A DNA stretch of 58,369 nt from JAJVID01 sp035275345 (GTDB lineage Bacteria; Acidobacteriota; Blastocatellia; RBC074): NCBI GenBank assembly GCA_035275345.1, contig DATEMY010000309.1, positions 1 through 58,369 on the forward strand. The letters are read 5' to 3'. How positions within the stretch are numbered: the stretch's first letter is position 1; every line of letters begins with the position of its first letter. This document shows positions 50,829 to 58,369 of the stretch, piece after piece. The notes beneath the pieces were generated by a model. It was not told where the DNA came from and searched no databases. It saw only the letters and a list, made by a program, of their open reading frames with translations. A program made the translations under genes and the position numbers.

Positions 50829-52772
50829 ATGAAGTTGAGAGGCGCATCGCCCTTAATGATCGCCCTGCTCGCGACCGGCCTGCTGTACGCGATTGCCGGC
50901 GAAACGAAGAAGGGATGGTGGCAATGGCAGAATCCGCGTCCGCAGGGTAATCCGCTATACGCGGTGGTCTTCAGCGACGAACGGCGTGGTCTCGCTGTGG
51001 GCCGAGACGGAACGATTTTGCGAACCGATGATGGCGGGCAAAAATGGTCGTCGATTCGCAGCCAGGTCAACACTCCTCTTTACGGCTTGGCCGTTAAAGG
51101 TAAAAAGGCATGGGCGGTCGGCGCTCGTGGAGTCGTTCTGTTCACCGACAACCGCGGCGAGAGCTGGCTCGAGCAGAACAGCGGCGTGAAAAAACATCTT
51201 TCCGCCGTCTGCTTCATCAACGAGAAACAGGGCTGGGTAGTGGGCGTCGAAGGATTGATCCTGGCTACGGACGACGGCGGAGACACGTGGAGAGAACAGA
51301 GGAGCGGCGCGAATAATCATCTTAACGCCGTGGCTTTCACCGATAATAAACACGGAGTCGCGGCCGGCGGCGAAGGAATTCTGCTGGTGACGAATAATGG
51401 CGGATTGGTCTGGCAATCAAAACCCGAAATTTCAAATCGCAATCTACTGGGGGCCGCCGCGATTGCGCCGAAGACCTTTCGACTGGTCGGCTCGAACGGA
51501 ACGATCCTGAGCAGTTTTGACGCAGGCGAAACCTGGAAAGCCGAGCAGAGCAACTCATCATCGCAACTGCACGCGATATCCTTCGTCAACGATAAGCAGG
51601 GCTGGGTGGCCGGGGCCGACGGAGTGATATTACGCACGGTTGACGGCGGCGAAACCTGGAGCGCGCAGCTTTCAAACAGCGCCCAATCGCTCATCGCGGT
51701 CAGCTTCGTAGATGACAAACGCGGTTGGGTTGTGGGCGAAGGCGGCGTGATTTTCGGGACCGCGGACGGAGGCGAGAAATGGACGTCACAAACCGATGGC
51801 TCGAATGAGATGCTCAACGCCGCGCATTTCGCCGATGAGGATCACGGCTGGGCCGTCGGGATGAACGGCTTGATACTGGCCACTGACGATGGAGGTAAGA
51901 CCTGGCGCAAGCAGCAGTCGAACACTACGGTCAATCTGCGGGCCGTCAATTTCGTTGACGCTAAACTTGGTTGGATTGTCGGCGAGCGTGGAACGATTCT
52001 GCGGACGGTTGACGGAGGCGAGAAGTGGGAAGCGAAATGGAACGAGAAAGAGTCTAGTCTGAATTATCAAGGCGCCGCATTTATCAAAGCGAATAGCGCT
52101 TCGAATGAGAGTCGGACTAAGAGCCGGTTCAGGAATCCGATTAAGATTTTTGGCGGGAACAAGAATAAAGTCAGTACTGATGGACGGATTAAAGGCTGGG
52201 TTGTCGGAGAAGGCGGTCTGATATGGCATACGACGGACGACGGGCAGAGCTGGTCGCCGCAGGATTCGGGCTCGCGTTTCTGGCTGGAGGCCGTCACCTT
52301 CATTGATGAGAAGACCGGCTGGGCCACCGGCGAAGCGGGATCAGTCATTCATACCACTGATGGCGGCGTGACCTGGAAGGTTCAGGAAAGCGGCACGCGA
52401 AAATGGCTCTATTCGATTTCATTCGCTGATGCGAATATTGGTTGGGCTGTGGGCGAAGAGGGGGTGATTCTGAGCACGGTTGACGGTGGAAAGAACTGGA
52501 TTGTTCAAATCAGCGGCTTGCCGACCAACCTGCTGGGCGTCAAAGCCGTAAACTCCAGACGCGCGTGGGCTGTCGGATTGAACGGCGTTATCCTTCGCAC
52601 CGAGAATGGAGGCGCCATCTGGCAGCGTGACGCCAGCGGCACAACCACGCCGCTGCGCGCCGTGGCGTTTTATGATGAAGGAAACGGATGGGCGGTCGGG
52701 CGCGACGGCGTGATCCTGCGCTACCTGGGCAAAGGCTTCGACACCGTGAGGACGGTCTTCAGTCGAAAATAA
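50829..52772 (+). CDS. Secreted Ycf48-like beta-propeller protein (14 repeats)
   Basis: A 647-residue exported protein (signal peptide about 1-25) made of 14 repeats of the form GWxVGxxGxILxTxDGGxxW, as in the photosystem II assembly factor Ycf48 and BNR-repeat proteins. Ycf48 has seven blades, so 14 repeats fit two tandem propellers. The repeats are regular, except for a roughly 45-residue insert between the ninth and tenth (Ser, Asn and Lys rich). No catalytic residues are recognised; it probably binds other proteins or polysaccharide outside the membrane. ATG 50829 has AAGGA upstream; an in-frame start at 50742 would disrupt the signal peptide. Confidence 0.88.
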   Translation: MKLRGASPLMIALLATGLLYAIAGETKKGWWQWQNPRPQGNPLYAVVFSDERRGLAVGRDGTILRTDDGGQKWSSIRSQVNTPLYGLAVKGKKAWAVGARGVVLFTDNRGESWLEQNSGVKKHLSAVCFINEKQGWVVGVEGLILATDDGGDTWREQRSGANNHLNAVAFTDNKHGVAAGGEGILLVTNNGGLVWQSKPEISNRNLLGAAAIAPKTFRLVGSNGTILSSFDAGETWKAEQSNSSSQLHAISFVNDKQGWVAGADGVILRTVDGGETWSAQLSNSAQSLIAVSFVDDKRGWVVGEGGVIFGTADGGEKWTSQTDGSNEMLNAAHFADEDHGWAVGMNGLILATDDGGKTWRKQQSNTTVNLRAVNFVDAKLGWIVGERGTILRTVDGGEKWEAKWNEKESSLNYQGAAFIKANSASNESRTKSRFRNPIKIFGGNKNKVSTDGRIKGWVVGEGGLIWHTTDDGQSWSPQDSGSRFWLEAVTFIDEKTGWATGEAGSVIHTTDGGVTWKVQESGTRKWLYSISFADANIGWAVGEEGVILSTVDGGKNWIVQISGLPTNLLGVKAVNSRRAWAVGLNGVILRTENGGAIWQRDASGTTTPLRAVAFYDEGNGWAVGRDGVILRYLGKGFDTVRTVFSRK

Positions 52773-52777
52773 ATGAA

Positions 52778-52834
52778 AGTGGGCAGTGGGCAGTCTTGAT
52801 CTTTACCACTACCCACTACCCACTACCCACTACC
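52778..52834. repeat. Heptamer repeats after the Ycf48-like gene
   Basis: GTGGGCA occurs twice (within 52778-52794) and is faced by four tandem copies of CCACTAC (52806-52834), a related heptamer inverted. The pattern of two opposed heptamer blocks is the same as at the ubiD start, with a different word. It begins five bases after the stop codon. Confidence 0.85.
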
Positions 52835-52902
52835 GACTATTTCCGGAGGAGTCGTTCATGTCTCGAGCGACGCCCTGAAACCATGAAAATCTGCGGCGAG
52901 CG

Positions 52903-52980
52903 TAGCGCAACCTGCCGAGGTTGCGCTGATTTCTCAACTCGTCTCATACCGAAGCCGCGTAACATCGGCAGGTTGCGCTA
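52903..52980. repeat. Inverted-repeat element, family A copy 1
   Basis: TAGCGCAACCTGCCGA (52903-52918) is the exact complement of 52965-52980. The left arm is itself nearly palindromic (GCAACCTGCCGAGGTTGC). A second member is at 58223-58290 with an almost identical arm. The right arm lies just upstream of the polysaccharide deacetylase ribosome-binding site. Confidence 0.9.
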
Positions 52981-52996
52981 CTTTTTCCGAGGAGTT

Positions 52997-53977
52997 ATGA
53001 GATCGCCAAAGCCTTCCCTGAGAGCGCCTATTATTCTCGGCCTGTCTCTGCTGGTTGTGACATTGATCGGGGCTGCGCAAAACCAGCAGCAGGAGCCATC
53101 CTGGAAATGGCCCGAAAGCAAGGTATTCGAGATCGTCAAACATGTTCGGGCGGGACGTGACTTGACTCCGCAACAATGGCCGAACAATTCACGCGTGGCG
53201 GTCGGGCTATCCTTCGATTTCGATAACGAAACGCCTTCGCTCAGAGATGGTCAGGTTTCGCCGGGGCTGATGGCTCAAGGTGAATACGGCGCGCGCGCCG
53301 GACTGCCACGTGTTTTGAGCCTGTTGGATCAGTATCAGATTCCGGCTACGTTCTTCATTCCGGCGATGAGCGCGAAGCTACACCCGGAGGGAATCAAAGA
53401 CATACTCTCCAAAAGGCGGCACGAGATCGGAGTCCACGGCTGGATTCACGAGCGCAACTCGCTGCTCAGCGAAAGCGACGAACGCGAACTGATGCGCAGG
53501 AGCATCGAATCCCTGACGCAGATCATGGGTAGAAAGCCCGTCGGATTGCGCACGCCGTCCTGGGATTTCAGCCCCGCGACGATGAAACTCGTTCGCGAAT
53601 TCGGATTGCTTTACGACAGCAGCCTGATGGCCGACGACAGGCCTTACGAGGTTATGATGGATGGCGCGGCGACGGGCGTTGTCGAATTGCCGGTCGAATG
53701 GATCCTGGACGATTTTCCCTATTTCGGGATGGACAGGTTTTCAAGCATCCGGCCCTATACGACGCCCGATCAGGTCTTCACTATCTGGCGGGACGAATTC
53801 GACAAGGCTTATGAGGAAGGGACCATGTTCATCTTGACGATGCATCCGCACGTCATCGGTCACCGCTCGCGCGTGATGATGCTCGAACGCTTGATTCGCC
53901 ACATGCGCTCGCGCCCCGGAGTCTGGTTCGCTACGCACGAAGAGATCGCGAAATTCGTTAAACCGAAAATTGACTAG
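52997..53977 (+). CDS. Secreted polysaccharide deacetylase (carbohydrate esterase 4-type fold)
   Basis: A 326-residue exported protein with a signal peptide (IILGLSLLVVTLIGAAQ) and a NodB-type deacetylase domain. The metal-binding aspartate is in GLSFDFDNET (about 72-81), the HxxxH motif in EIGVHGWIHERN (about 142-153), and the conserved RTPSWDFSPAT (about 186-196) follows. The sequence, with SFDFD rather than TFDDGP, matches the PuuE/PgdA-like subgroup that includes peptidoglycan and N-formyl or allantoin-type deacetylases, so the substrate is not certain. ATG 52997 has GAGGAG directly upstream; an in-frame start at 52688 overlaps the Ycf48-like gene and lies across the repeat element. Confidence 0.88.
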   Translation: MRSPKPSLRAPIILGLSLLVVTLIGAAQNQQQEPSWKWPESKVFEIVKHVRAGRDLTPQQWPNNSRVAVGLSFDFDNETPSLRDGQVSPGLMAQGEYGARAGLPRVLSLLDQYQIPATFFIPAMSAKLHPEGIKDILSKRRHEIGVHGWIHERNSLLSESDERELMRRSIESLTQIMGRKPVGLRTPSWDFSPATMKLVREFGLLYDSSLMADDRPYEVMMDGAATGVVELPVEWILDDFPYFGMDRFSSIRPYTTPDQVFTIWRDEFDKAYEEGTMFILTMHPHVIGHRSRVMMLERLIRHMRSRPGVWFATHEEIAKFVKPKID

Positions 53978-54020
53978 CGACAAGTAATGTGTCGAGAAGG
54001 GAGCTGCCTGCCGTTAAACT

Positions 54021-54443
54021 ATGAGCGCCATGCCAGAATTATTTGACGAAAAGCTTTGGTTCACGATGAGCCATAGTGGGCCGGAGAAGAAATACTTCCT
54101 GTGTGTTACCAATCCACACACATTTATAGGGCGGATGTATGCCTTGGACGCTGACCTCGATCAAGGGTTTTGCGTATCAAAGCACGAAATTGCCGGTTGC
54201 TCTGCCGAGGCTGAGTACTTTATCAAAGGATTTCTTTCGGGCAATGAGCCCGAGCCACCCCGCGATGATAATGATGAAAATTATCCTGATGATTCTTCGG
54301 AAATGAGGAAGTGGGAACAATCGCGGATTCTATTCAAGAAAACTGGGGTGTGGAAGGACGGGCGAGTGTGTGAGAAATGTGGTCAGGAGATGTTACCAGC
54401 GTGCGAGCCGGGCGTCATCTGTCACAATTGTTCAGAAAACTGA
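54021..54443 (+). CDS. Hypothetical protein with a C-terminal zinc ribbon
   Basis: A 140-residue cytoplasmic protein. The first half has no recognisable motif apart from aromatic-rich segments (KLWFTMSHSG, KKYFLCVTNPHTFIGRM). A very acidic stretch (PPRDDNDENYPDDSSEM) follows, and then a four-cysteine zinc ribbon (VCEKCGQEML and VICHNC) at the C-terminus. The function is unknown. It lies alone between the deacetylase and the convergent nitronate monooxygenase, with a bidirectional hairpin beyond its stop. Confidence 0.65.
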   Translation: MSAMPELFDEKLWFTMSHSGPEKKYFLCVTNPHTFIGRMYALDADLDQGFCVSKHEIAGCSAEAEYFIKGFLSGNEPEPPRDDNDENYPDDSSEMRKWEQSRILFKKTGVWKDGRVCEKCGQEMLPACEPGVICHNCSEN

Positions 54444-54450
54444 AGCCCGC

Positions 54451-54517
54451 CCTGTATGGCTGCGCCAGACGGTGGCCAGAACCTTCTTGATTCTGTAATT
54501 GGCCGCCACCATACAGG
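54451..54517. terminator. Bidirectional terminator-like hairpin between convergent genes
   Basis: CCTGTATGG (54451-54459) pairs with CCATACAGG (54509-54517), with a second internal pairing of GGTGGCCA with TGGCCGCC. It fills the gap between the convergent zinc-ribbon protein and nitronate monooxygenase genes. No T tract is seen, so it may instead be a repeat element. Confidence 0.55.
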
Positions 54518-54521
54518 AACA

Positions 54522-55568
54522 TCAATTCGTGGCGAGAGAGCCGGCCAATTCTCGTGTCAGATCCGCGGCCGATATTTCCTTACATCCGCTTGCATTCTGA
54601 CCTGACCAGAGAGGCGAGAAATCACCGCTGCCCTGGCTTTCGGCGATAGCGCGCAAGGGAGCGATAGCCGAAGTAGCCAGGGGGAACGCTGGCGTGGCTG
54701 TGCTGATCGGGCCGAGCTCTTTCATGATATGGTTCACAATTCCGCGTGCGGGCCGGCCTGTGAAAATGTTGGTGAGCGCGGTGTGGCGGGCGGTCTCAGT
54801 TTTTAGCGCGGCGCGATGAACCGCGCTTATGGTTGCTTCCGGACAGAGCAGATATGCTGTCCCGACCTGAACGCCGGCCGCGCCCAGCGCCATCGCAGCC
54901 GCAACGCCTCTTGCATCCGCGATACCCCCAGCGGCGATGACCGGGACCTTCACTTCCCGCGCAATTTGCGGCAGAAGGGCGAATGTGCCAACTTGAGTAG
55001 TGAGATCTTCCGACAAAAAAATACCGCGATGCCCACCCGCCTCGAGACCTTGCGCGATGACGGCGTCGACGCCTTGCGCTTCGAGCCATCGCGCCTCTTC
55101 AACGGTCGTCGCCGAAGAGAATATCTTCGATCCACAGGCTCTCACTCGCCCCAGCAATTCGGCCGAAGGCAATCCAAAATGAAAACTGACGACAGCGGGC
55201 TTGAATTCGTCGAGCGCATCGGCGGCTTCGGGACCGAAGGACGCGCGTCCCGTCCCAACTGGCGCAGTCTCAGGATCGATTCCATACTTTTTGTAGTACG
55301 GCGAAAGCAGCGCCAGCCATGCGGCTTCGCGCTCCGGACATGGCGTGGGCGGCGTGTGGCAAAAGAAATTCACGTTGAAAGGCCTGGAGGTTTGCGCCTT
55401 GATCGTGGCAAGTTCATTCCGCATGCCCTCAAGGCTGAGCATGGCGCAGGGCAGTGAGCCAAGCCCGCCGGCGTTCGACACAGCTATAGCCATAGCGCTG
55501 CCTTGCGCGCCTGCCATCGGCGCCTGAATGATCGGCAGCTCTATACCGAGAATTTGTCGCAAGGTCAT
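54522..55568 (-). CDS. Nitronate monooxygenase (2-nitropropane dioxygenase family)
   Basis: A 348-residue FMN enzyme that oxidises alkyl nitronates to carbonyl compounds and nitrite. The fold is a TIM barrel with ELPIIQAPMAGAQGSAMAIA near 10-29, AQGLEAGGHRGIF near 177-189 (FMN and active-site region), PVIAAGGIADARGVAAAMAL near 210-229 and GAAGVQVGTAYLLCPEA near 230-246. The start is ATG 55568 with GGAG ten bases upstream; an in-frame reading to 55601 exists. It is the last gene of a three-gene operon, after the serine hydrolase by about 20 bases. Confidence 0.9.
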   Translation of the reverse strand: MTLRQILGIELPIIQAPMAGAQGSAMAIAVSNAGGLGSLPCAMLSLEGMRNELATIKAQTSRPFNVNFFCHTPPTPCPEREAAWLALLSPYYKKYGIDPETAPVGTGRASFGPEAADALDEFKPAVVSFHFGLPSAELLGRVRACGSKIFSSATTVEEARWLEAQGVDAVIAQGLEAGGHRGIFLSEDLTTQVGTFALLPQIAREVKVPVIAAGGIADARGVAAAMALGAAGVQVGTAYLLCPEATISAVHRAALKTETARHTALTNIFTGRPARGIVNHIMKELGPISTATPAFPLATSAIAPLRAIAESQGSGDFSPLWSGQNASGCKEISAADLTRELAGSLATN

Positions 55569-55587
55569 TGGTTGAAACTCCGAATCA

Positions 55588-56802
55588 CTACTTCGTCCCA
55601 CCGCCCGGCTGCCTGACTACCGCGCGAACGATGCGGTCGATCGCAACACGATGGCTGAGCCGTTTATTTCGATCGTCGTGGATATTCCATCCGGTGAAGA
55701 CCATCACCAGGTCATACTCCGGCACGATGATCGGCAATTGGCCGCCGAACCCCGACCCCGCCCAGGCCAGGCGCGCGCCGTCCTCGCTGTAAGGGTGGAG
55801 CCACCACTTGAGCCCATACTTCACTCCACCAGTTCCCACATTGACGCTCGGAGTCACTGACGCCTTGACCCAATCGGCTGAGACGATCTGTTTGCCATCC
55901 CAGGCGCCGTTTTTGAGGAAGAGGTAAGCGATCTTCGCCAGATCGTGCGATCGCAAGTACAGCCCGCCCTCGGTGTCTATCAAACCAGAAGGCGAGCGCT
56001 TCCAGTAAAATTGCTCAATGCCGAGCGGCGCGAAGAGGTGATCGGCGGCGTACTCTTCAATGTCTTTGCCGGTAGCGACTCTGAAAATGTGCGAGAGCAA
56101 CTGAGATTCGCCGCTGCTGTAATTGAAAACTGCGCCTGGCTCACGCGCCATCGGACGGTTGATAGTAAAGCTCACCCAGTCTGCGCTCGCTTCCATCAGA
56201 ATCGCCGTGTTGTTCGGATCGCTGTATGGCAGGTCTTCGCGCCAATCGAACCCACCGGTCATCGTCAACAGATGGCGGATCGTGACTCGCCGCTTGCGAT
56301 CATCCACATTGGCGACTTTGCCAGAGTCGAAGAACTTCAGAATGGGCGTATCAATATCTGGGAATTCTTTTCGCGCCGTGGCGACGCCGATCAATATCGA
56401 AGTGACCGTCTTCGTCACCGATTGCATAGTGTGTAAGTCGCCGCGACGATAAAACGGATGCCACCAGGGATTGAAGTAATTGTATGGCCCGGACGGGTCA
56501 TGCGCGTTCAGCGGCCCCGGCTTTTTAGCTTCCTCTGCGTAAATGCGGTCATAGTCGTGTTTGTACGACTTGTCATAGACCATCTTCCCGTGGCGGATGA
56601 CGAGCATACTGTCCACGTAACCATACTTGCCGGCGTCGATGTCGGCGTCGATCTCCGCCAACGCCCTGGCGTCGAGGCCGACTGCAGCGGGCGTAGATGT
56701 GGGCCAGCGTTTGGTCGGCCACTGATCCTGCGCCATACCGCATAGAGACAAGAGAAACGCGACAAATAAAACCAAAGTGGAATATCTAAAGCGCATCATC
56801 AT
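55588..56802 (-). CDS. Secreted serine hydrolase, class C beta-lactamase fold
   Basis: A 404-residue exported protein with a signal peptide (LVLFVAFLLSLCGMAQ) and a beta-lactamase domain: SVTK (about 128-131) is the SxxK nucleophile motif, YSS in FNYSSGESQ (about 223-231) takes the YxN position, and GSGFGG near the C-terminus the third. The serine in place of asparagine is common in esterase-like members. Three adjacent ATGs exist; the ribosome-binding site AGGAG best fits the third (56796). It overlaps the upstream gene by four bases and is followed by the nitronate monooxygenase, so the three are coupled. Confidence 0.9.
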   Translation of the reverse strand: MMMRFRYSTLVLFVAFLLSLCGMAQDQWPTKRWPTSTPAAVGLDARALAEIDADIDAGKYGYVDSMLVIRHGKMVYDKSYKHDYDRIYAEEAKKPGPLNAHDPSGPYNYFNPWWHPFYRRGDLHTMQSVTKTVTSILIGVATARKEFPDIDTPILKFFDSGKVANVDDRKRRVTIRHLLTMTGGFDWREDLPYSDPNNTAILMEASADWVSFTINRPMAREPGAVFNYSSGESQLLSHIFRVATGKDIEEYAADHLFAPLGIEQFYWKRSPSGLIDTEGGLYLRSHDLAKIAYLFLKNGAWDGKQIVSADWVKASVTPSVNVGTGGVKYGLKWWLHPYSEDGARLAWAGSGFGGQLPIIVPEYDLVMVFTGWNIHDDRNKRLSHRVAIDRIVRAVVRQPGGGTK

Positions 56803-58076
56803 CTCCTTCGATCTGCCACGTATGCCTGTGTGATTTGTTCCAACGACGTTGTCCCGGATTGTCGCATGATCATCTGCAATTCACGCCGCAGAATCCCGAG
56901 CGCCGCCTCTACGCCCGATTGGCCGAACGCCGCCAATCCCCACACGTAAGGACGGCCAATGCAGATTGCTTTCGCGCCGAGCGCCAACGCCTTGAAGATG
57001 TCGGTCCCCCTGCGAAACCCTCCATCAATCAGCACGGGAATCTTTCCCGCGACACCCTCGACGACTTCCGGCAGGCACTCAATGGTCGAGCGATTGCTCT
57101 CCTCGCCTCGACCGCCGTGATTCGACACTATGACGCCGTCGGCCCCGTGTTCTACCGCGAGCTGGGCGTCCTCGCGCGTGACAATGCCCTTGATGACCAG
57201 CTTCATCGTGGTGGCGTCTCGCAGGCGTTTGATGATCTCCCAGGTCATGTCCAGTGGGTACTGAGTGACGACCCTGGACAGCTCGAGTCCCTGAAACATC
57301 GGCCTGCGGCGAATTGTAGGGTTGTAAGTTAGCCCTCCCACGTGACAGACGACGCAATCCCGCGAGTCCACACGCCGGGACTTCAATAAAGTCTCCCGGT
57401 TGGCGCCGCCCTGCAGGTCAACGGTCAAAACGAGCACAGGGCAGCCCGCCGCCTCGGCGCGTTTAGTCAGTCCGCGCGCGACATTCCAATCGTTCGTCGG
57501 ATAGAGTTGGTACCAGACCGGCGCGCCCATCGCCTCGTTGACGGCTTCGACCGACGAACTGGTCATTGTGGAGAGTATCTGGAGGTGTCCCTTCGCTCGA
57601 GCGGCTTTGGCCACCGCAATTTCACCTTCGGGATGGAACGCCTTCTGGCTGCCCACCGGGGCGAGCGCGATTGGATTGTCCCATGCGGCGCCGAAAAGAC
57701 GGACTGAGGTGTCAATCTTCTGTATATCTCTCAGGCGGCGTACGCGAATCTGATATCTTGTGAAGCCTTCCCGGTTGGCGCGCAACGTGGCGTCGTCGTC
57801 TACGCCGGTCGCCAGATAACCGAAGTGGGCGGGCGGCAGCTTCTTGCGCGCGATGTCCTCAAACTCCATCACATTGATAGCCTGCTCCGGTGTTGAGATT
57901 AAATCTTCACCCTGGACGCAACGCTCGATCGTGGCCAGCGCGTCGGCCTCTTTCTCTAAACCCGCCAACTTTGCCGTCGGCATGAATGACAGGCCGGAAA
58001 GACCCAGCAGAGGGCTGGACGCGAGCAGTCGCAAGAATCTGCGGCGGCTATCGGCTATAGCAAAAGCTTCTCGCAT
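56799..58076 (-). CDS. Alpha-hydroxy-acid oxidising FMN protein (lactate dehydrogenase/oxidase family)
   Basis: A 425-residue FMN-dependent enzyme with an N-terminal twin-arginine-like signal (SRRRFLRLLASSPLLGLSG). The FMN domain is a TIM barrel: PIALAPVGSQKAFHPEGE, VWYQLYPTNDW, LVIKGIVTREDAQLAVEHGA, VSNHGGRGEESNRST (the catalytic His and Arg region) and PVLIDGGFRRGTDIFKALAL. Members oxidise L-lactate, glycolate or mandelate. ATG 58076 gives the signal; an upstream start at 58121 would place extra residues before it. It begins an operon with a serine hydrolase and a nitronate monooxygenase. Confidence 0.92.
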   Translation of the reverse strand: MREAFAIADSRRRFLRLLASSPLLGLSGLSFMPTAKLAGLEKEADALATIERCVQGEDLISTPEQAINVMEFEDIARKKLPPAHFGYLATGVDDDATLRANREGFTRYQIRVRRLRDIQKIDTSVRLFGAAWDNPIALAPVGSQKAFHPEGEIAVAKAARAKGHLQILSTMTSSSVEAVNEAMGAPVWYQLYPTNDWNVARGLTKRAEAAGCPVLVLTVDLQGGANRETLLKSRRVDSRDCVVCHVGGLTYNPTIRRRPMFQGLELSRVVTQYPLDMTWEIIKRLRDATTMKLVIKGIVTREDAQLAVEHGADGVIVSNHGGRGEESNRSTIECLPEVVEGVAGKIPVLIDGGFRRGTDIFKALALGAKAICIGRPYVWGLAAFGQSGVEAALGILRRELQMIMRQSGTTSLEQITQAYVADRRR

Positions 58077-58101
58077 CTGAATAGCTCCTCGGAAAATCAA
58101 C

Positions 58102-58165
58102 CACGAAGAAACGAAGAACACGAAGAAAGAAAAGAATGAATCTTCGTGTTCTTCGTTTCTTCGTG
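58102..58165. repeat. Perfect inverted repeat, 25-base arms
   Basis: The arm at 58102-58126, built of CACGAAGAAACGAAGAA units, is the exact complement of 58141-58165, with a 14-base loop. It lies directly upstream of the FMN oxidase gene. The simple GAA/CGAAG composition and its length are like those of the element after the M14 peptidase. Confidence 0.92.
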
Positions 58166-58222
58166 CTTGATTTTCATCGTTTCAGGGCGTCGTTAGCGAC
58201 ATGAACGACTCCTCAGAAAAAG

Positions 58223-58290
58223 TAGCGCAACCTGTCGAGGTTGCGTTGCTTCGGCATGTGACTAGAGCGCAACCTCGACAGGTTGCGCTA
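58223..58290. repeat. Inverted-repeat element, family A copy 2
   Basis: The arm at 58223-58245 (starting TAGCGCAACCTGTCGAGG) is the exact complement of 58268-58290, with 23-base arms. It shares nearly all of the arm with the element at 52903-52980. Nothing else is recognisable to the end of the window. Confidence 0.92.
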
Positions 58291-58369
58291 CACTCGCCGT
58301 CGATTTTCATCGTTTCCAGGCGTCGCAACGCGGCAAGGAGAGTTCCTCAGATTTGTCGTCCGGACTTCT

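Overview
The window reads as a chromosomal origin region of a bacterium of the Acidobacteriota, most likely class Blastocatellia (subdivision 4). This placement is an inference. It rests on the mix of secreted S9, M1 and M14 peptidases, serine hydrolases of the beta-lactamase fold, a peptidase with an N-terminal carboxypeptidase-regulatory-like domain, several zinc-ribbon membrane proteins, and many simple inverted-repeat elements between genes. No transposase, phage gene, CRISPR array, rRNA or tRNA was seen.

Layout. 1-4.2 kb: nagB with a truncated secreted protein at the left edge, a nucleoside transporter and an S9 peptidase. 4.4-7.4 kb: dnaA, a compact oriC (seven DnaA-box-like nonamers, a five-unit DnaA-trio and an AT-rich stretch), dnaN and its terminator. 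7.5-16.3 kb: a TPR protein, an orphan CofE-like ligase, a Tat-exported TIM-barrel protein, a serine hydrolase, a processive family-2 glycosyltransferase, and a run of four zinc-ribbon membrane proteins coupled to a DUF2752 protein. 16.4-23.5 kb: an M14 peptidase, an amidohydrolase and a three-subunit xanthine-dehydrogenase-type molybdoenzyme. 23.7-33.3 kb: the conserved leftward block rpmH-rnpA-yidD-yidC-jag-mnmE-mnmG-rsmG-parA-parB-bactofilin, with two parS sites. 33.4-44.7 kb: hldE-type adenylyltransferase, mfd, two SurA-like chaperones, YhaM-like exonuclease, a MocA-like cytidylyltransferase, UbiD and MsrA. 44.8-58.4 kb: accessory secreted enzymes, including an M1-like peptidase, a 14-repeat Ycf48-like protein, a polysaccharide deacetylase and an FMN oxidase / serine hydrolase / nitronate monooxygenase operon.

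How it fits together. Replication initiation (dnaA, oriC, dnaN) and segregation (parABS) are within about 20 kb of each other. However, the rpmH-to-parB block lies to the right of dnaN and is transcribed back towards oriC, so it is head-on to the rightward fork. In the arrangement familiar from other bacteria it sits on the far side of dnaA and runs co-directionally. The amidohydrolase, molybdoenzyme and MocA-like protein are consistent with purine salvage or catabolism.

The most unusual signals are: the DnaA-trio origin; yidC with no usable start codon for its first membrane segment behind a 15-base A tract; tandem copies of the yidD start region; a 21-bp repeat inside a signal peptide; a leftover duplicate of a cupin gene's 5' end; several families of heptamer or inverted repeats, one abutting the ubiD start codon; and the zinc-ribbon membrane-protein cluster. 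I did not identify a convincing new defence or mobile system.
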